From Prorocentrum cordatum (taxonomy: Eukaryota > Sar > Dinophyceae > Prorocentrales > Prorocentraceae): 64,000 nucleotides of DNA. The notes under the pieces were generated by a model. It was not told the origin of the DNA and made no database searches. It saw only the letters and a program-made list of their open reading frames with translations. Shown here in pieces: positions 11,108 to 22,643 of this stretch (positions within the stretch are counted from its first letter, which is position 1; each line of letters begins with the position of its first letter). Location: positions 732,501 to 796,500 of the forward strand of contig CAUYUJ010007224.1 of NCBI GenBank assembly GCA_963575745.1, in the 5' to 3' direction. The position numbers and the translations under genes are program-made.

Positions 11108-11501
11108 CCATCACCATCACCATCATCACCATCATCACGTCCATCATCATCATTCTCATCATCAGCCTCATAATCATCATCAACAACAACATCAGCATCA
11201 GCATCATCATCATCATCAGCATCAACATCAATATGATCATCATCATCATCAACAGCAACATCAGCATCAGCATCATCATCAGCATTAACATCAACATCAA
11301 CAGCAGCATCATCAGCATCATCATCATCATCAGCATCAACATCAGCATCACCCCTACCAGTGTCATGGTCATTATTCTTCTCAGCACAACCATCAATACC
11401 ATCCTCATGTACATCAGCACCATCAGCATCGAAATCATCATGAGCAGCGTTAGCATCAGCATAGGAATCGTCAGATTCAGCATCATCATCATCAACAACA
11501 A

Positions 11502-11538
<37 letters not shown>

Positions 11539-12307
11539 GTCTTCATCGTCAGCTTCATCAGCCTCAGCAGCATCATCATCATAATCACCATCACCGCCCA
11601 TCATCACCAGCATCATCATCACCATCGTCATCATCATCACCATAAACATCATCATCCCCAGCATCACCATCATCATCAGCTTCGCCATCACCATCATAAT
11701 CAGCATCATCATCATAATCATTAGCAGTATCACCAGTATCAGCATCATCACCAGCATCATCATCAACCTCATCACCATGACCATCATCATCACCATCATC
11801 GTGTTCATCATCATCAGCATCATTCTCATCATCAGCCTCATAGTCATCATCATCATCATCATCATCATCAGCATCACCATCATCCCCCCATCACCATCAG
11901 CATCGTCATCATCATCATTATCATCGTCATCATCATCATCATCACCCGTATCAGCGTCATCACCAACATCACCATTCTCATCATCAACACCATCACCATC
12001 ATCAGCATCATCATCATCAACACATCGTCATCCTCATCATCATCGTCATCATCATCGTCATCACCACCATCATCATTATCATCATCATCGCCATCGCCAT
12101 CATCATCATCATTATCATCATCATGATCATCATCGTCATCATCATCATCGTCATCACCATCATCATCATTATCATCATCATCGCCATCGCCATCATCATC
12201 ATTATCATCATCATGATCATCATCCTCATCATCATCATCATCATCACCATCATCGTCATTGTCATCGTCATCGTCGTCCTCATCACCATCCTCATCGTCA
12301 TCATCAG

Positions 12308-12344
<37 letters not shown>

Positions 12345-12392
12345 GCCATCGCCATCGCCATCGCCAGCGCCATTATCATCATCACCATCGCC
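11037..12392. repeat. 1.35-kb (ATC)n microsatellite block
   Basis: Almost entirely ATC triplets with AGC, ACC, GTC and AAC interruptions. It contains a local duplication: 12060-12140 and 12155-12235 share a CATCGCCATCGCC block followed by an ATTATC/ATGATC block. Translations are poly-His, poly-Ile, poly-Ser or poly-Met depending on frame and are not proteins. Confidence 0.95.
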
Positions 12393-12552
12393 ATCCGTGC
12401 GCCAGGCCGCGGAGCCGCCGAGCCCGCCCGCGGCCGCGGCGCAGTCGAGCCCGCCCGCGCCCGAGGCGCCGCCGCGGAGGCGCCGCCAGACCCAGGACCC
12501 TCCCCGCGAGCCGACGAGGGCCCGGCGGCGCGCAGGGGATCGGCCGGCTGAA

Positions 12553-12603
12553 CAGTTCCTCCTCTTCCTCCTCCTCCATAAACCCAACCACTATCTCCTC
12601 CTC

Positions 12604-12636
<33 letters not shown>

Positions 12637-12780
12637 TCCTCCTCCTCCTCCTCCTCCTCCTCCTCCTCCTCCTCCTCCTCCTCCTCCTCTTCTTCCTTCT
12701 CATCATCCTCCTCCGCGCGCGTGCCCCACAGGACAGGGGGACTGTCCCCCTTCCCCTCCTCCTCCCCCTCCCCCTCCCCG
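12553..12780. repeat. (TCC)n microsatellite
   Basis: TCC tract with a C run at about 12627-12635 and TTC interruptions, ending in CCCCTCC units. Confidence 0.95.
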
Positions 12781-13490
12781 TCTTGTAAGTCCGCGGGCAC
12801 GAGCGGGCACGAGGCTGGTGCAGGCGCCCGTCGGGCAAGGGGCGAGGCGCGCCAGAAGCAAATGGAGGCACGGCGGAGCGGGGACGAGCAGAGGGAAGGA
12901 GAAGATCGAGCCACTCAGATCATGTAGACCCTCACGGGCGTGCCGACGATGGCCGGCATGGAGGGCTGCCTTCCGAAGACTACGTTGCACGTGGGTGAGA
13001 CTGTTGCCCGCGAGTGTTGCGCGAGCCAGCATCGAGTCGAAGCTGGTTGTGATGCCTTCGCGATCCAGCTGCTCCTCTGTGGTATGAATGAAGTGCACGT
13101 CGTGGTCTGACACCATGCCGCTCTATGGAACGAGCGTGCTGGCGAGGAGCTCGCCCAGAGGAGGAACAGGTTCCGACACCGCCGCGCCTCGTCGAGAGCG
13201 TTCCCGTGGTGTCGGGATCGTCCCGGGAGGCGGCCGGAGACCCGAGGTGTGCCCCGAAGGCCACCGGAGGAACGGGTTCCGATGCCGCTGCCCTGGCCTC
13301 GCTTGCGCCTTCTTGGGCCCTATTGGGCCTCCTGGGCGATGCCTCCGGCGGCGGCGTGCCCTGGGGCGCTCCGCGCCCCGGGGTTGCGGTGTGGAGACCT
13401 CCTCGGACTGCTCGAGGGGGTTCTTTTGAGTGCAGCTGGGACTGCTCGGGAGGCCTGTGGATGGGGCCTCGTGGGAGGCCCTCGTCGACC
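12781..13490. other. gene-free stretch
   Basis: No convincing frame. GGAACRGGTTCCGA occurs twice, at about 13158 and 13270. The segment 13195-13260 resembles 61705-61770 (GAGCGTTCC..GGTG.., CGGAG.CCCGAG.T.TG.CCCGAA), a diffuse dispersed repeat. Confidence 0.45.
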
Positions 13491-14300
13491 CTGAAGGGTG
13501 CCAAAACATTGTTCTCGGGATTCCAAAGCCACGTATCCACCTGACTGACTGCTGCGTCTTGACGACCCTGAACCGTGCCAGAACGCCACTTGCGGGACTA
13601 ATCAACATAACTTGTGCCCCCGCATAATCCTGCATCCTTCCAGAACGCAACTTCTGGTACGTTGATCATGTGAGTCCGTGAAACTCTTGCGAATGTTTGA
13701 AACGACGGTGCCTGGCCCTAAGACGAGGGCCATATGTTGAAAAGGAACCGCCCTTAAGCCGTGAAGTTGTTGTACATGTCATATAATGCGCGCGGCGCTA
13801 AGGCCAGAGCCACATCTTGAAAAGGAACCGCCCTCAATTCGTGAAACTCTTGCACATGTTTAAAATGAATGTGCGCGGCGCCACGGCGAGAGCATTTTTT
13901 GAAAACGACCCGCCCTCAATTCGTGAAGCTCTTGCACAGTTTTGCAGCGAATGTGCGCGGCACTAAGGCGAGAGCCACATTTTGAAAACGACCCGTCCTC
14001 AATCCGGGAAGCTCCTGCAAAGTTTTACAGCGAATGTGCGCGGCGCTAAGGCGAGAGCCACATTTTGAAAACGACCCGCCCTCAATCCGTAAAGTTCTTG
14101 CACAGTTTTGAAACGAACGTGCGCGGCGCTAAAGGCGAGAGCCACATTTTGAAAATCACCTGCCCTCCATCTGTGAAGCTGTTGTCACTTTGAAAGCTTC
14201 AGAGTCATAAGTGGTGAGGAAGTTTTAGGCGAAACGCCCGGCCCGCCCTTAAGATTGGCCTCGAGGTGCGACACGGAGGAGTTATCTATAAGGAGAATGG
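13491..14300 (-). mobile_element. dispersed satellite-carrying element, copy 2
   Basis: Inverted relative to the copy at 5.1-7.05 kb. The unique segment (13491-13670, sharing ATTGTTCTCGGGATTC with the inverted 6915-6932 region) is followed by the satellite array (13670-14185) and the linker (14186-14300), leading into the AGG tail. It lacks the 1.1-kb insertion, so it shows the uninterrupted arrangement. The head segment found at 6958-7052 is absent; similarity stops near 13495. Confidence 0.65.
13670..14185 (-). repeat. 83-bp satellite array (copy 2)
   Basis: The word CCCTCAAT (or TCCTCAAT, CCCTCCAT) recurs at 13831, 13913, 13996, 14079 and 14163, a period of 82-84 bases. Each unit carries GTGCGCGGCGCTAAGGCGAG and CACATTTTGAAAACGACC blocks. 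Units in the middle are the most alike; edge units are more diverged. Confidence 0.88.
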
Positions 14301-14690
14301 AGGATAGGAGGAGGATATAAGGAGGAGGAGGAGGAGGAGGAGGAGGAGGAGGAGAAGGACGAGGAGGAGGAGGAAGAGGAGGAGGAGGAGGCGCCGGAGG
14401 AGGAGAGAGGACGAGGAGGAGGAGGAGATGGAGGACGTGGTTAGGAAAGGAGGATAGGAGGAGGAGGAGGAGGAGGAGAGGAGGAAAAGGGAGGAGGAGG
14501 AGGAGAGGAGGAGGAGGAGGAGGAGGATGAGGAGGAGAGGAGGAGGAGGAGGAGGAGAGGATGAGGAGGGAGGGAGGAGGAGGGAGGAGAGAGGAGGAGG
14601 GGGCACAAGGAGGAGGACGGGTGAGGAGGAATAGGAGGAGGAGGAGGAGGAGGAGGAGGAGGAAGAGAAAGAGGAAGAGGGCAGAGCGCC
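14301..14690. repeat. (AGG)n microsatellite, tail of element copy 2
   Basis: About 390 bases of AGG units with GAC, AAG and GATGAGG interruptions. It is the inverted counterpart of the TCC tail at 4.83-5.12 kb. Confidence 0.92.
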
Positions 14691-15320
14691 TCAGAAGTAA
14701 GGTCCGTGCCGATGAAATATCGGTTGGATATTTTCCGCACAGCAGGTCCCGATTCTCTGAGATAAACTTTCACATCCGACAGGTGCGTTGCCTGCCCAAA
14801 TCCGTCTGCCGCTCTGTCTGTCCGTGCTCTTCGTGTTCGGAGGGCGCCAAACCTACACCGATCTTGGGCCCAGGATGGGTCTGGCCAGGATCGGTGTATG
14901 GTGCGCGTCCTCCGATCGTTTTCCTCTTGCCCCCCCTCCAGTGCCGTCTCCAATCTCACCTGGGCGTGATCATTCCTGGTCTCGACGAAGAAAGCTGACG
15001 TTAGGTAGGGGTACAGCGCCGATCCAAGAAACCAGCGTGAACGACATATTCCAAGTTTATCCAGATTTTTGTTCATGGAGGAGTGATCGTTCGGTTCACG
15101 GGATCACCAATGTGTCGTCAGAGCCTCGCACTTGGCCGCCCCCATTTAGGAATAGCAGGAGGAGGAGGAGGAGAAAGCGGATGAGGAGGGGGAGACTTTA
15201 TGAGGAGGAAGGATGATCAGCAGCATCGGATGTGTGAGGAGATTCCTTTTGCTCCCCATCCCATGTCAGGCTGTCGTGCCCCATGCTTGCTCCATCCTTT
15301 CATCCACGCCACCGCCCGCG
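14691..15320. other. no gene seen
   Basis: Non-repetitive, with frames open on both strands (for example minus 14700-15076), but none resembles a known family and no splice context is evident. Confidence 0.45.
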
Positions 15321-15373
15321 CCAGAGGAGGAGGAGGAGGAGGAGGAGGAGGAGGAGGAGGAGGAGGAGGAAGA
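15321..15373. repeat. (AGG)n microsatellite
   Basis: Uninterrupted AGG units. Confidence 0.95.
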
Positions 15374-16354
15374 AGTGGGAGGGGGATGGGGATGGGGCGG
15401 AGGGACCCCAATTCCTCCTTTGCAGGCGACATCGTGTTTTTAGGGGGGTAGGGGTGGGACGGGGGGGGGGGGCAAACGACAAGCCAAAACAAACAACGGA
15501 GGGAGGGCAGTGCTCTCGACCCCATCCCCTTGACCAGTTTTGCGCCCCAGTTTTTTTTTTTTTTTTTGTGGAGGGCCCCGATGCAGTCAACCGTGTCGAC
15601 ATTTGCGGTCTTGATGGCTCTCGACGGGTCGGACGTACGGATCTGTCCTCGCCCCCCGTGCCGTCCCCAGAGGGCGGTCTTGAGCATGGTATAGGGGGCT
15701 TCTCAGATACGTAGGATCCGAGCGAGTAGCCACGCCGTCGCTGACGAGGGCTACGAAAGGCGGCGATGAGCTAGACATCGTCGCTGATGTACGTGCTCGG
15801 TGTCGTTCGCGTCGAGCTCGGAACATCACCCTCCCACTCCTCCAAGTCTGTCCTGGCCTCCTGCCTGATCAGACGCGCCTTCTCGCAAGCCTCTCAGAGA
15901 GGCAGCCCCGCTGCCCCCACACCCGGCCCCCAGGGCCCATCCCTGGGCCCGTCCCAGTCGGTTCTTCCGGCTCCCCGGAGGGTCAGGAAGCGAGGAGAGC
16001 GGGAGCAAAGAGGAGGAGAAGGCTTGCTCCCACCTCCCTAGAGATCCGACGCTTCGAAAAACTTGGAGCGGGTGGTTCTTGTGCCGTTTTCGGTCTCCAG
16101 GGGCCCTCGCCAGGGCTCGGGAGCTTGGGAGCATCAAAAAGCGACTCGGGACGAACAACCGGCCCCAGGGAAGTGGTGCGGTCTTCCAGGGCCCACGCAT
16201 CGAAAAATTGGAGCAGCCAGATGTCTAAGTCCGCTCACACCTGCAGAAGCAGTGCAGCCTCAAGAGCTCACCGCGAGCCCTCCACGAGAAGCCCCCCAAA
16301 GCTGGCCGAGCACCCTCGAAAACCGATTTCCGCGATCGTCGAGCATCGACCACG
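15374..16354. other. gene-free stretch with a T run
   Basis: A T homopolymer of about 17 bases lies at 15550-15567. A SINE-like copy lies at 16098-16200. No gene seen. Confidence 0.5.
16098..16200 (+). repeat. SINE-like short interspersed repeat, copy 3
   Basis: Shares CAGGGGCCCTCGCCAGGGCT, GCGACTCGGGACGAA and CCCCAGGGAAGTGGT words in order with the inverted copy at 43184-43290. Confidence 0.55.
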
Positions 16355-16570
16355 AAGATAACGACGCTGCCGCCGTCGCCCCCGACGACGGCGACGACGG
16401 CGACGACGACGACGGCGACGACGACAACGACGGTGACGACGACCTCGGTGATGACGACGACGACAGCGACAACGGCGGCGGCGGCGGCGTCGACGACGAC
16501 AATGACGACGACGACGCCGCCGCCGACGACGACGACGACGACGATGACGACAACAACAACGACTGCAGAG
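16355..16570. repeat. GAC/GACGGC trinucleotide array
   Basis: GAC units with GGC, GCC and GAT interruptions. The plus frame gives poly-Asp, the minus frame poly-Val or poly-Ser; none is treated as protein. Confidence 0.92.
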
Positions 16571-18590
16571 GCGGCGTTGGCGACGACGGCAGTCGCATTC
16601 ACCCTGCGGCCCGCTGCTGACGAGGATGGCGCCTCCGGGCAGCGCAGGCTCGGCGCGCTCGCCGCTCGCCGCGCCATCCCCACCCCCCTCGGGCAGTGCC
16701 ACAGGAGCTTCTGTTGGTGATTGTTTTCTTATTCATTGTTTTGCCGATCGGCGCGGGCCCTCGCACCCCCCCCCCGCCCCCTCCATGGAGTAGATCTTGG
16801 CTGTCTTGGGCGCCTGTTTCGAGCAGGTGGAGCCTCTCCCATGATGGACGCCCTGTTCCAAACAGTCGCGCTGAGCAGAGGTCCGGAGCCAGAACCCCCC
16901 CCCCCGCTCCCCCCCTGTCTGCCCAATGGCGAAACGCCGAAGAAGAAAACGTTGCCTTGTATTGCCTTCTGGGCTGGCTCCTTGCCCGCTTTTAAGTCCT
17001 CTGGGGACCTGCTGCCGTAGGTTCAGCACCAGCAGAGGAGCGGAACGAGGCGAGGGCGGGCGGGCGGGCCTGGTCGGGGAAGGCAGGGACGACCAGAGGG
17101 ATGCTCCAAGGGGATCTCGGCATCCTCGGCAGAGGGAGCAGGCCACGGGCAACGTCAGGTCGACTCGGCGTGAGGATGGCCTTTCGCCGGGGTGGCCTTT
17201 CGGTGCGGGCCTCATGGGGTCCCCCGTTCGCCAGCGCGATGCGGCGGTAGCGTCTTGCGCGCGTGTGTTTTTCGGCCCCCCGCGGCCCCCAAAAGGTCGC
17301 GCTCCGAAGGTCACTCTTACCCAGGGTCGCTCTTGCGTGTAGCCGATCAGGGTGAGATAAGCTCAGGGGGGTGCATCGACCCCGATCTCCCACTGATCGC
17401 CGATAGGGGCCTGACAGCCCACCTCGCCGAGGAAGGTGCGGATGTGCTATCGGGGGCATATCTCTGATGCATCGGCGATATGTCGCCGATTCCAGGTCGA
17501 TGCTTCCCCGCCTGAGCTGGTCCCCCCCCAACGCCCCCCCTTCAGCAGAGGGAACAGAGGGATCATGACGAACGACTCATCCCGTCATTCTCGGCCTCGG
17601 TTGCTCCGGAGGCCACCCCATGTTTCATTGCTGGTGCCTGCGTCAGCGTGGTCAGCACCACTGTGGTCCGAACCTCGGGAGAAAGACCACGCAGGGCCGC
17701 CCAGGTTCCGATTCGATGCGATTCCATGCGCCCGCCGGGGCCGCCATCCCAATCCGATTCGATTCGGACCGCTTCAGCGGCATCGGCCAGGGCCAGCCAG
17801 AGCCGTGCGCGGCGGGCCGACGTCGATTCGAGTCGGGACGATTCGCCGGCGGTCCCTAGCCGTTGTCCGATGCGATCCGAAGTCGCGACTCGATCCCGGA
17901 GGCCTGCCGTAAGGAGGGGATCTTCGGGGCACGTGGCGGCGGGAGGGCAGCAGGAGTCAGCGGGCCAAGACGGGTATGCATCTCGACTTGCCCGCCAGCG
18001 GGGACGCCAGTCCCAGGGCGGCTGGAGAGCTTGTGTACCCTCACCGGCCAAAGTACGCCCATCAAACATCTGGAGAAAACTCATCAACTCTCACGGGCCC
18101 CGAACACCAAGAATCTGGGTTGGACCCTGGCCGGTTTCTTCAAGCCTGCCCTTTCGTAGACCCCCCGTGCATTTGGACCTGAGGTACTCTTTGGCAAAAC
18201 GCTTGCGTTTTGAGTGAAGCTCATTTTCGTAGCGTAGAATATTCAGGTGTAGAAGTTTTCCAGTCGCCCTGAGATGGGATCCCCGATGTCGGAAAAGGTT
18301 GATCGTATACACGTCGGTCGTTGAAGGTAGACATGGTTGGATTCCGAGATCCCGATCTACTTCAAGCGCCTTCTTGCTTCAATCATCGATGCACTTCTTC
18401 TGTGCCTCGTTGTTCTCAGGGAGGGCCTGGGGCCGCTCGATCTGCCTCTTCCGATCATGCTTTTACCTACTCCTTCCGCGGCCCAGTTGAGCCTTCCTAC
18501 TTCCTGTTTGTACCCACCGACGTGTACACGTCTTCCGACCGACGTGTGCACTTCTTCGCCCGCCCGCCCAAGGAGGGGCAGCATTGGGGA
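16571..18590. other. gene-free stretch with dispersed repeats
   Basis: It contains a copy of a dispersed repeat (16722-16840, partner 62006-62125) and a patch rich in GATTCGATTC-type words (17700-17890) like that at 19740-19960. Other frames look random. Confidence 0.5.
16722..16840 (+). repeat. dispersed repeat, partner of 62006-62125
   Basis: Shared blocks in order: TATTCATTGTTT, GCCGATCGGCGCGGGCCC, CCCTCCA, and AGATCTTGGCTG (AGATCTCGGCTG in the partner), ending GCGCCTG. Confidence 0.65.
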
Positions 18591-18690
18591 GAGGACGACG
18601 ACGAGGACGACGACGACGACGACGACGAGGATGCCGAGGCCGCTCGCCGCCCGCCCCGGCGACGTGCGGCGACGACGGCGCCGACGGCGC

Positions 18691-18732
<42 letters not shown>

Positions 18733-19077
18733 GGAGGACGACGACGACGGCTGCGACGGGGAGGAGGAGGAGAAGGAGGAGAAGGAGGAGAAGGAGGAGA
18801 AGGAGGAGAAGGAGGAGGAGGAGGAGGAGGAGGCCGCAGAGGGGCGGACAACGACGACGACGTCGACGACGACGACGAGGAGGAGGAGGACGAGGAGGAA
18901 GAGGGCGACGACGAAGGCAGCGGCGTTGCCTTCGTCGTCGCCCTCGTCCTCCTCGTCCTCCTCGTCGCTGCCCTTCGTCGCTGCCCTTCGGTCGTAGGTG
19001 CCTCGCCGTCCCCGTTGCCGCAACGGGGACGCCGACGTCGACGACAGCAGAGTCGACGACGACGCTGACGCCGACGA

Positions 19078-19118
<41 letters not shown>

Positions 19119-19215
19119 ACGCCGACGACGACGACGCCGACGACGACGACGACGACGCCGACGGTGGCGGCGGCGGCGGCAACGGCGATGGCGGTGGCGA
19201 AGGCGGCCGACGACG
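18591..19215. repeat. compound GAC / AGG / CGTC / GAC microsatellite block
   Basis: GAC units (18595-18735), AGG and GGAGAA units (18755-18835), GAC/GAGGAGG units (18845-18925), CGTC/CTC units (18925-18985), then GACGCC units (19030-19170). All overlapping frames are repeat translations. Confidence 0.9.
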
Positions 19216-19474
19216 AGGCCCGGCATGGACGCGGCCCCGCAAGGCAGCGTCGGGGTCTGCTTGCCCAGCTGTTCAAGCCGCCCAGCACGGCGTACGGCTG
19301 GGTCCCGCCCGCGGTTATAGCAGGGCGCCGCCAGAGGGGGCGTCACGACACTGGAGGGGGTCGCCGGCTTCTCCCGAGGATCGAGGCCGGGGGATGCACG
19401 GGTCGAGGAGATGCCTGGGCGATGTGTGGAGCGTCTGGGTCGGTTCTGGGGGGCTCCTCTCCATCATCCCCTCC
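19216..19474. other. no gene seen
   Basis: Short GC-rich spacer between two microsatellite blocks. Confidence 0.5.
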
Positions 19475-19625
19475 CCTCCTCCTCCTCCTCCTCCTCCTCC
19501 TCCTCCTCCTCCACTCCTCCTCCTCCTCCTCCTCCTCCTCCTCTCCTCCTCCTCCTCCTCCTCCTCCTCCTCCTTCTCCTCCTCCTCCTCCTCCTCCTTC
19601 TCCTCCTCCCCCTCCTCCACCCCCT
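19475..19625. repeat. (TCC)n microsatellite
   Basis: TCC units with ACTCC and TTC interruptions. Confidence 0.95.
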
Positions 19626-19739
19626 GCTTCTCGGGGTCTCCAGAGGAGGCGGCTGGTTGCTCTCTCGTCTCGTCGGGCCTCCGGGAGAGGCCTCCCGTGG
19701 CCACGGCCCGTTTGTCGCTCAGGAGTTCGTCGGGGCTCC

Positions 19740-19960
19740 CTTCGGTCCCTCCGATTCGGTTCGATTCGACTTCGATGGCCTCTGGTTCCAATTCGGTTCG
19801 ACTTCGGATTCCGATTTGGTTTCCGATCCCTCAATGAGGCCTTACAACTCTGCCGAGTTCCGCCGATTCGACTCCTCCCGACTTGTCTGCCGATTTCCGC
19901 CGATCCGATTCATGTCGATTGCCGGTTCGACTTATCGATTCGATTCTGGGCTCTCCTGGT
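19740..19960. repeat. CGATTC/TTCGA-rich degenerate minisatellite
   Basis: Dense TTCGATTC, GATTCGGTTCGA and CCGATTTCCGCCGAT words. It mimics tRNA B-box sequence (GGTTCGATTCG) by composition; no tRNA fold was found around it. Related words occur at 17700-17890. Confidence 0.6.
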
Positions 19961-20069
19961 TTCTGTCCAAAAGAAACCCAGGACACTTTCTGGGTTGCGA
20001 CGTTTGGCTCGCCGCATCGCCGTCTTCGTGGTCTTTGTTCTCGCCGACGTCCTCATCCCCCGCCACGCG

Positions 20070-20460
20070 GGCGCAGGAGAAGGGAGGAGAAGGAGGAGAA
20101 GGAGGGGGGAGATGGAGGGGAGGAGGGGGGAGGAGGGGGGAGACGGAGTGAGAAGAGGTAGAAGGCAGGACGGAGGAGGGGGAAGAGCTGAGGAGGGAGG
20201 AGGGAGGGGAGGGAGACGAGGAGTGAGGAACTAGCTGAAATGCGGAGGGGACAGTAGGAGGAGGAGGAGGATGAGGAAAGAGAATGAGGAGGAGTAGGAG
20301 GTGGGAAGAGGAGGAGGAGGAGGAGGAGGAGGACGAAGAAAAAGAGGGCAAGGAGGAGGAACGTGAAGAAGACGAAGGAGAAAAGGCGAGGGATGAGGAG
20401 GAGGAGGCGGATCAAAGGGACGATGAGGAGATGGGGCAGGAGGAGGATGAGGGGGAGGCA
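20070..20460. repeat. AGG-rich polypurine tract
   Basis: Almost pure purine on plus: GGGGAG, AGG, GAA and GATGAGG units. Confidence 0.9.
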
Positions 20461-20932
20461 TTTGTGACCGATCTAGCAGCAGCGGCGTTGCCTGGGGTTC
20501 CAGCTCTGTCTGGGTCGACCAGGGGCTTCGTCTTCGGGCTCTCCGTGGTCCTTTGGGCCCTCGTAGACCGCAGGTGAGCCGACCTTCGCCGGGGCGCTGT
20601 TTTAAGAGTTGTTGGGTGCCTCTCGAGGCAGCGTGGAGCCATCTCGGTGGCCGCTGGTGGACTTCCTGGGCTGTCCTGGGAGCCCTGGGGAGCTCATGGG
20701 GAGTCCCGTGGAGACCCTGGGCCGGCCTCCCTCGGGACGGACGGGCGTGCCACGCGGCGGAGTGCTGCGGGGCTCCGGGGCACGTTCTTGAGAGAGCCCC
20801 TGCCGGGGAGCCTTCGGCATATTCCCACGCCGCAGCGTGCCGGGTGGCACGGTGGTGGGATCCTCCTCCCAGGATGAGCTTGCTGTTGAGTCAATGCGGC
20901 AGCCGGGACGCTCCTCCCTTGACGGGCGCATC
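20461..20932. other. no gene seen
   Basis: GC-rich spacer without a convincing frame. Confidence 0.45.
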
Positions 20933-21078
20933 ATTGTCGTCATCATCATCAGCAGCATCATCAGCAGCATCATCATCAGCATCATCAGCATCATCATCAT
21001 CAGCACCATCAACATCATCAGCAGCAGCAGCATCATCATCATCCTCATCATTATTATCATCATCATCACCATCATCAC
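20933..21078. repeat. (ATC)n microsatellite
   Basis: ATC units with AGC and ACC interruptions. Confidence 0.93.
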
Positions 21079-21614
21079 TTATTTCGTTTCAGGATCCTAT
21101 ATGGGCTACTCGTCTTAGTCCCCACGGATGCAGCCTCCATTTTCTACTCCTTTATCTACTCCTTTTTGTCTCTCCTTTATGTAGCACGCCTACCTCACCC
21201 CGCTTTCCTAACCCTTCCCCTTCCCCGCTTTCCTACCCCAACCCCGCTTCCTAACCCCGAAGTTTCACCCTTGACGCTTCCTAGACCGCAAGCAAAGCGA
21301 GCGTGGCCTGTACGGGGGAACACGCACACACACACACACCTACACAAACACACACAAACGCGCCACACGCACATACACACACAGACGCACACAAGAGGAT
21401 CGGCTAGAAATGATCAGAGGATGAAAGGAGCGAGAAGGGGATGGTGATGAGTGATGAGAAACGGGGGGGTCATGAGAAAGCATACGGAAGAGGAACAATC
21501 GAGAGACAATTTGATGATGATAATGGTGAGGGGAGATAGAGGAAGACGTTGATGAGGAGGGGGGCGCCCTCGCAATGTTTATGTCGTCGTTGACGCATTG
21601 GGTCAAGCTTTCTG
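21079..21614. other. spacer with (CA)n
   Basis: CTAACCCC/CTTCC words at 21185-21260 form a loose repeat. A CA-rich dinucleotide tract lies at 21322-21392. No coding frame. This would be the upstream region of gene A; no promoter motif was recognised. Confidence 0.55.
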
Positions 21615-21824
21615 TTGCCCCCTCTCTCCTATAACATGTTCCTTGCTGCGCGGATGGAGTGGGTAGACGCAGCTGCAATCGAGGAGGCCGCTGCCGGTAC
21701 CAATGACGGTGGATGGGTCGATATATATGCAGTGGGACAGCATGAAAAATTGCACAATGTGAAGGGGACTCATGATGCTTGGAAGCACGCTTCAAAGATG
21801 AGATACCGCAGGCTGAAGAAATAA
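21615..21824 (+). CDS. gene A, possible 5' exon (unknown protein)
   Basis: A 69-codon frame with protein-like composition (EWVDAAAIEEAAAG..., then ...DAWKHASKMRYRRLKK) lies just upstream of better-supported exons in the same orientation. The start at 21615 is simply the first Met. It stops at TAA 21822-21824, so if it belongs to gene A it must be spliced before that. No domain recognised. The link to the downstream exons is inference. Confidence 0.3.
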   Translation: MPPLSYNMFLAARMEWVDAAAIEEAAAGTNDGGWVDIYAVGQHEKLHNVKGTHDAWKHASKMRYRRLKK

Positions 21825-22039
21825 AAAACGTTGCGTCCCATACCATGGCCAATATCGAAGATCATAATATGAATGCTGTTCGGCACCGAGATGTTATCGA
21901 CCTTGATGCTAAACGACAACCCAAACAGAAAGGCCGTGGGAAGTACAAGCAGATCAGGCCACAAGCGTTGCTCAGGTTATGTTTCGGCATCGGCCTCTTC
22001 GCACGGAGTCCACCAGGTTCAAGAAAAAAGGAAACGTGA

Positions 22040-22375
22040 GAGAAAAACAACTTTGCCCACTAACCCTCAATCGTTCTCGACGTCGGTGATGGCGACGTTT
22101 TTTCAGAGTACCCATGGCTATATACAAAAGTGTCGGGACGCCACGGCGCAATACATATACAGATACGCGACAGATACACTGGGACGCGAAGACGACCATC
22201 GCCCCGCACACATTTGCACAAACTTAGCGATCGACGAAACAGAAATGGGCATTCACGGAGAGTTTGAGGAAGGCACGTGGCCAATTTTGATGATACATGG
22301 TCAGAGAAAGGTCCGATTGGCAGATGGGGCGATGACTACTTGCGAAATCTGTTGGCTTCGCCATGTCCTGTCCCC
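22040..22375 (+). CDS. gene A, internal exon (unknown protein; dinoflagellate-type family)
   Basis: The frame reads through ...STHGYIQKCRDATAQYIYRY... and ...AIDETEMGIHGEFEEG..., then ...TCEICWLRHVLSP. The DETEM..-.GEF-EGT..ILM-HG pattern is one I associate with large, highly copied dinoflagellate proteins of unknown function, possibly transposon-derived. This is recollection, not a search. At about 22380 the frame runs into a GAC microsatellite, which I take as intron. Boundaries are approximate. AT content and codon use differ from the neighbouring repeat DNA. Confidence 0.5.
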
Positions 22376-22602
22376 CAGCGTCGACGACGACGAAGACGAC
22401 GACGACGACACGACGACGACGACGACGACTCTCCCCGAGGTTTTCGCTTCAAGGTTTCGGGCTCTGGGTACTCGAAGGGGCGATTCGCAACTGAAGCGCT
22501 CGTGCACGCGCACTTGCGCGTGCAGGCGGGTCCCTATACCTCCTGCAGTTCTTGAGGACAAGAGTGCGAGATCCATATTGTCTTCCGTGGTTGATCGCAG
22601 CC

Positions 22603-22643
<41 letters not shown>
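22376..22643. other. gene A, probable intron with (GAC)n and a 38-base T run
   Basis: A GACGAC/ACGACG array at 22381-22432 and a T homopolymer at about 22606-22643 interrupt an otherwise protein-like frame. The frame stays open through the T run only as poly-Phe. Confidence 0.5.

Noticed and set aside
10698-12591. Poly-Met, poly-His and poly-Ile frames on both strands
   Set aside because: Direct translations of the ATC block.
19750-19800. tRNA B-box-like GGTTCGATTCG
   Set aside because: Part of a TTCGA-rich minisatellite; no A box, no cloverleaf.
18321-20234. 637-codon plus frame
   Set aside because: Open only because GAC, AGG and TCC microsatellites lack stops in this frame; segments between them are not protein-like.
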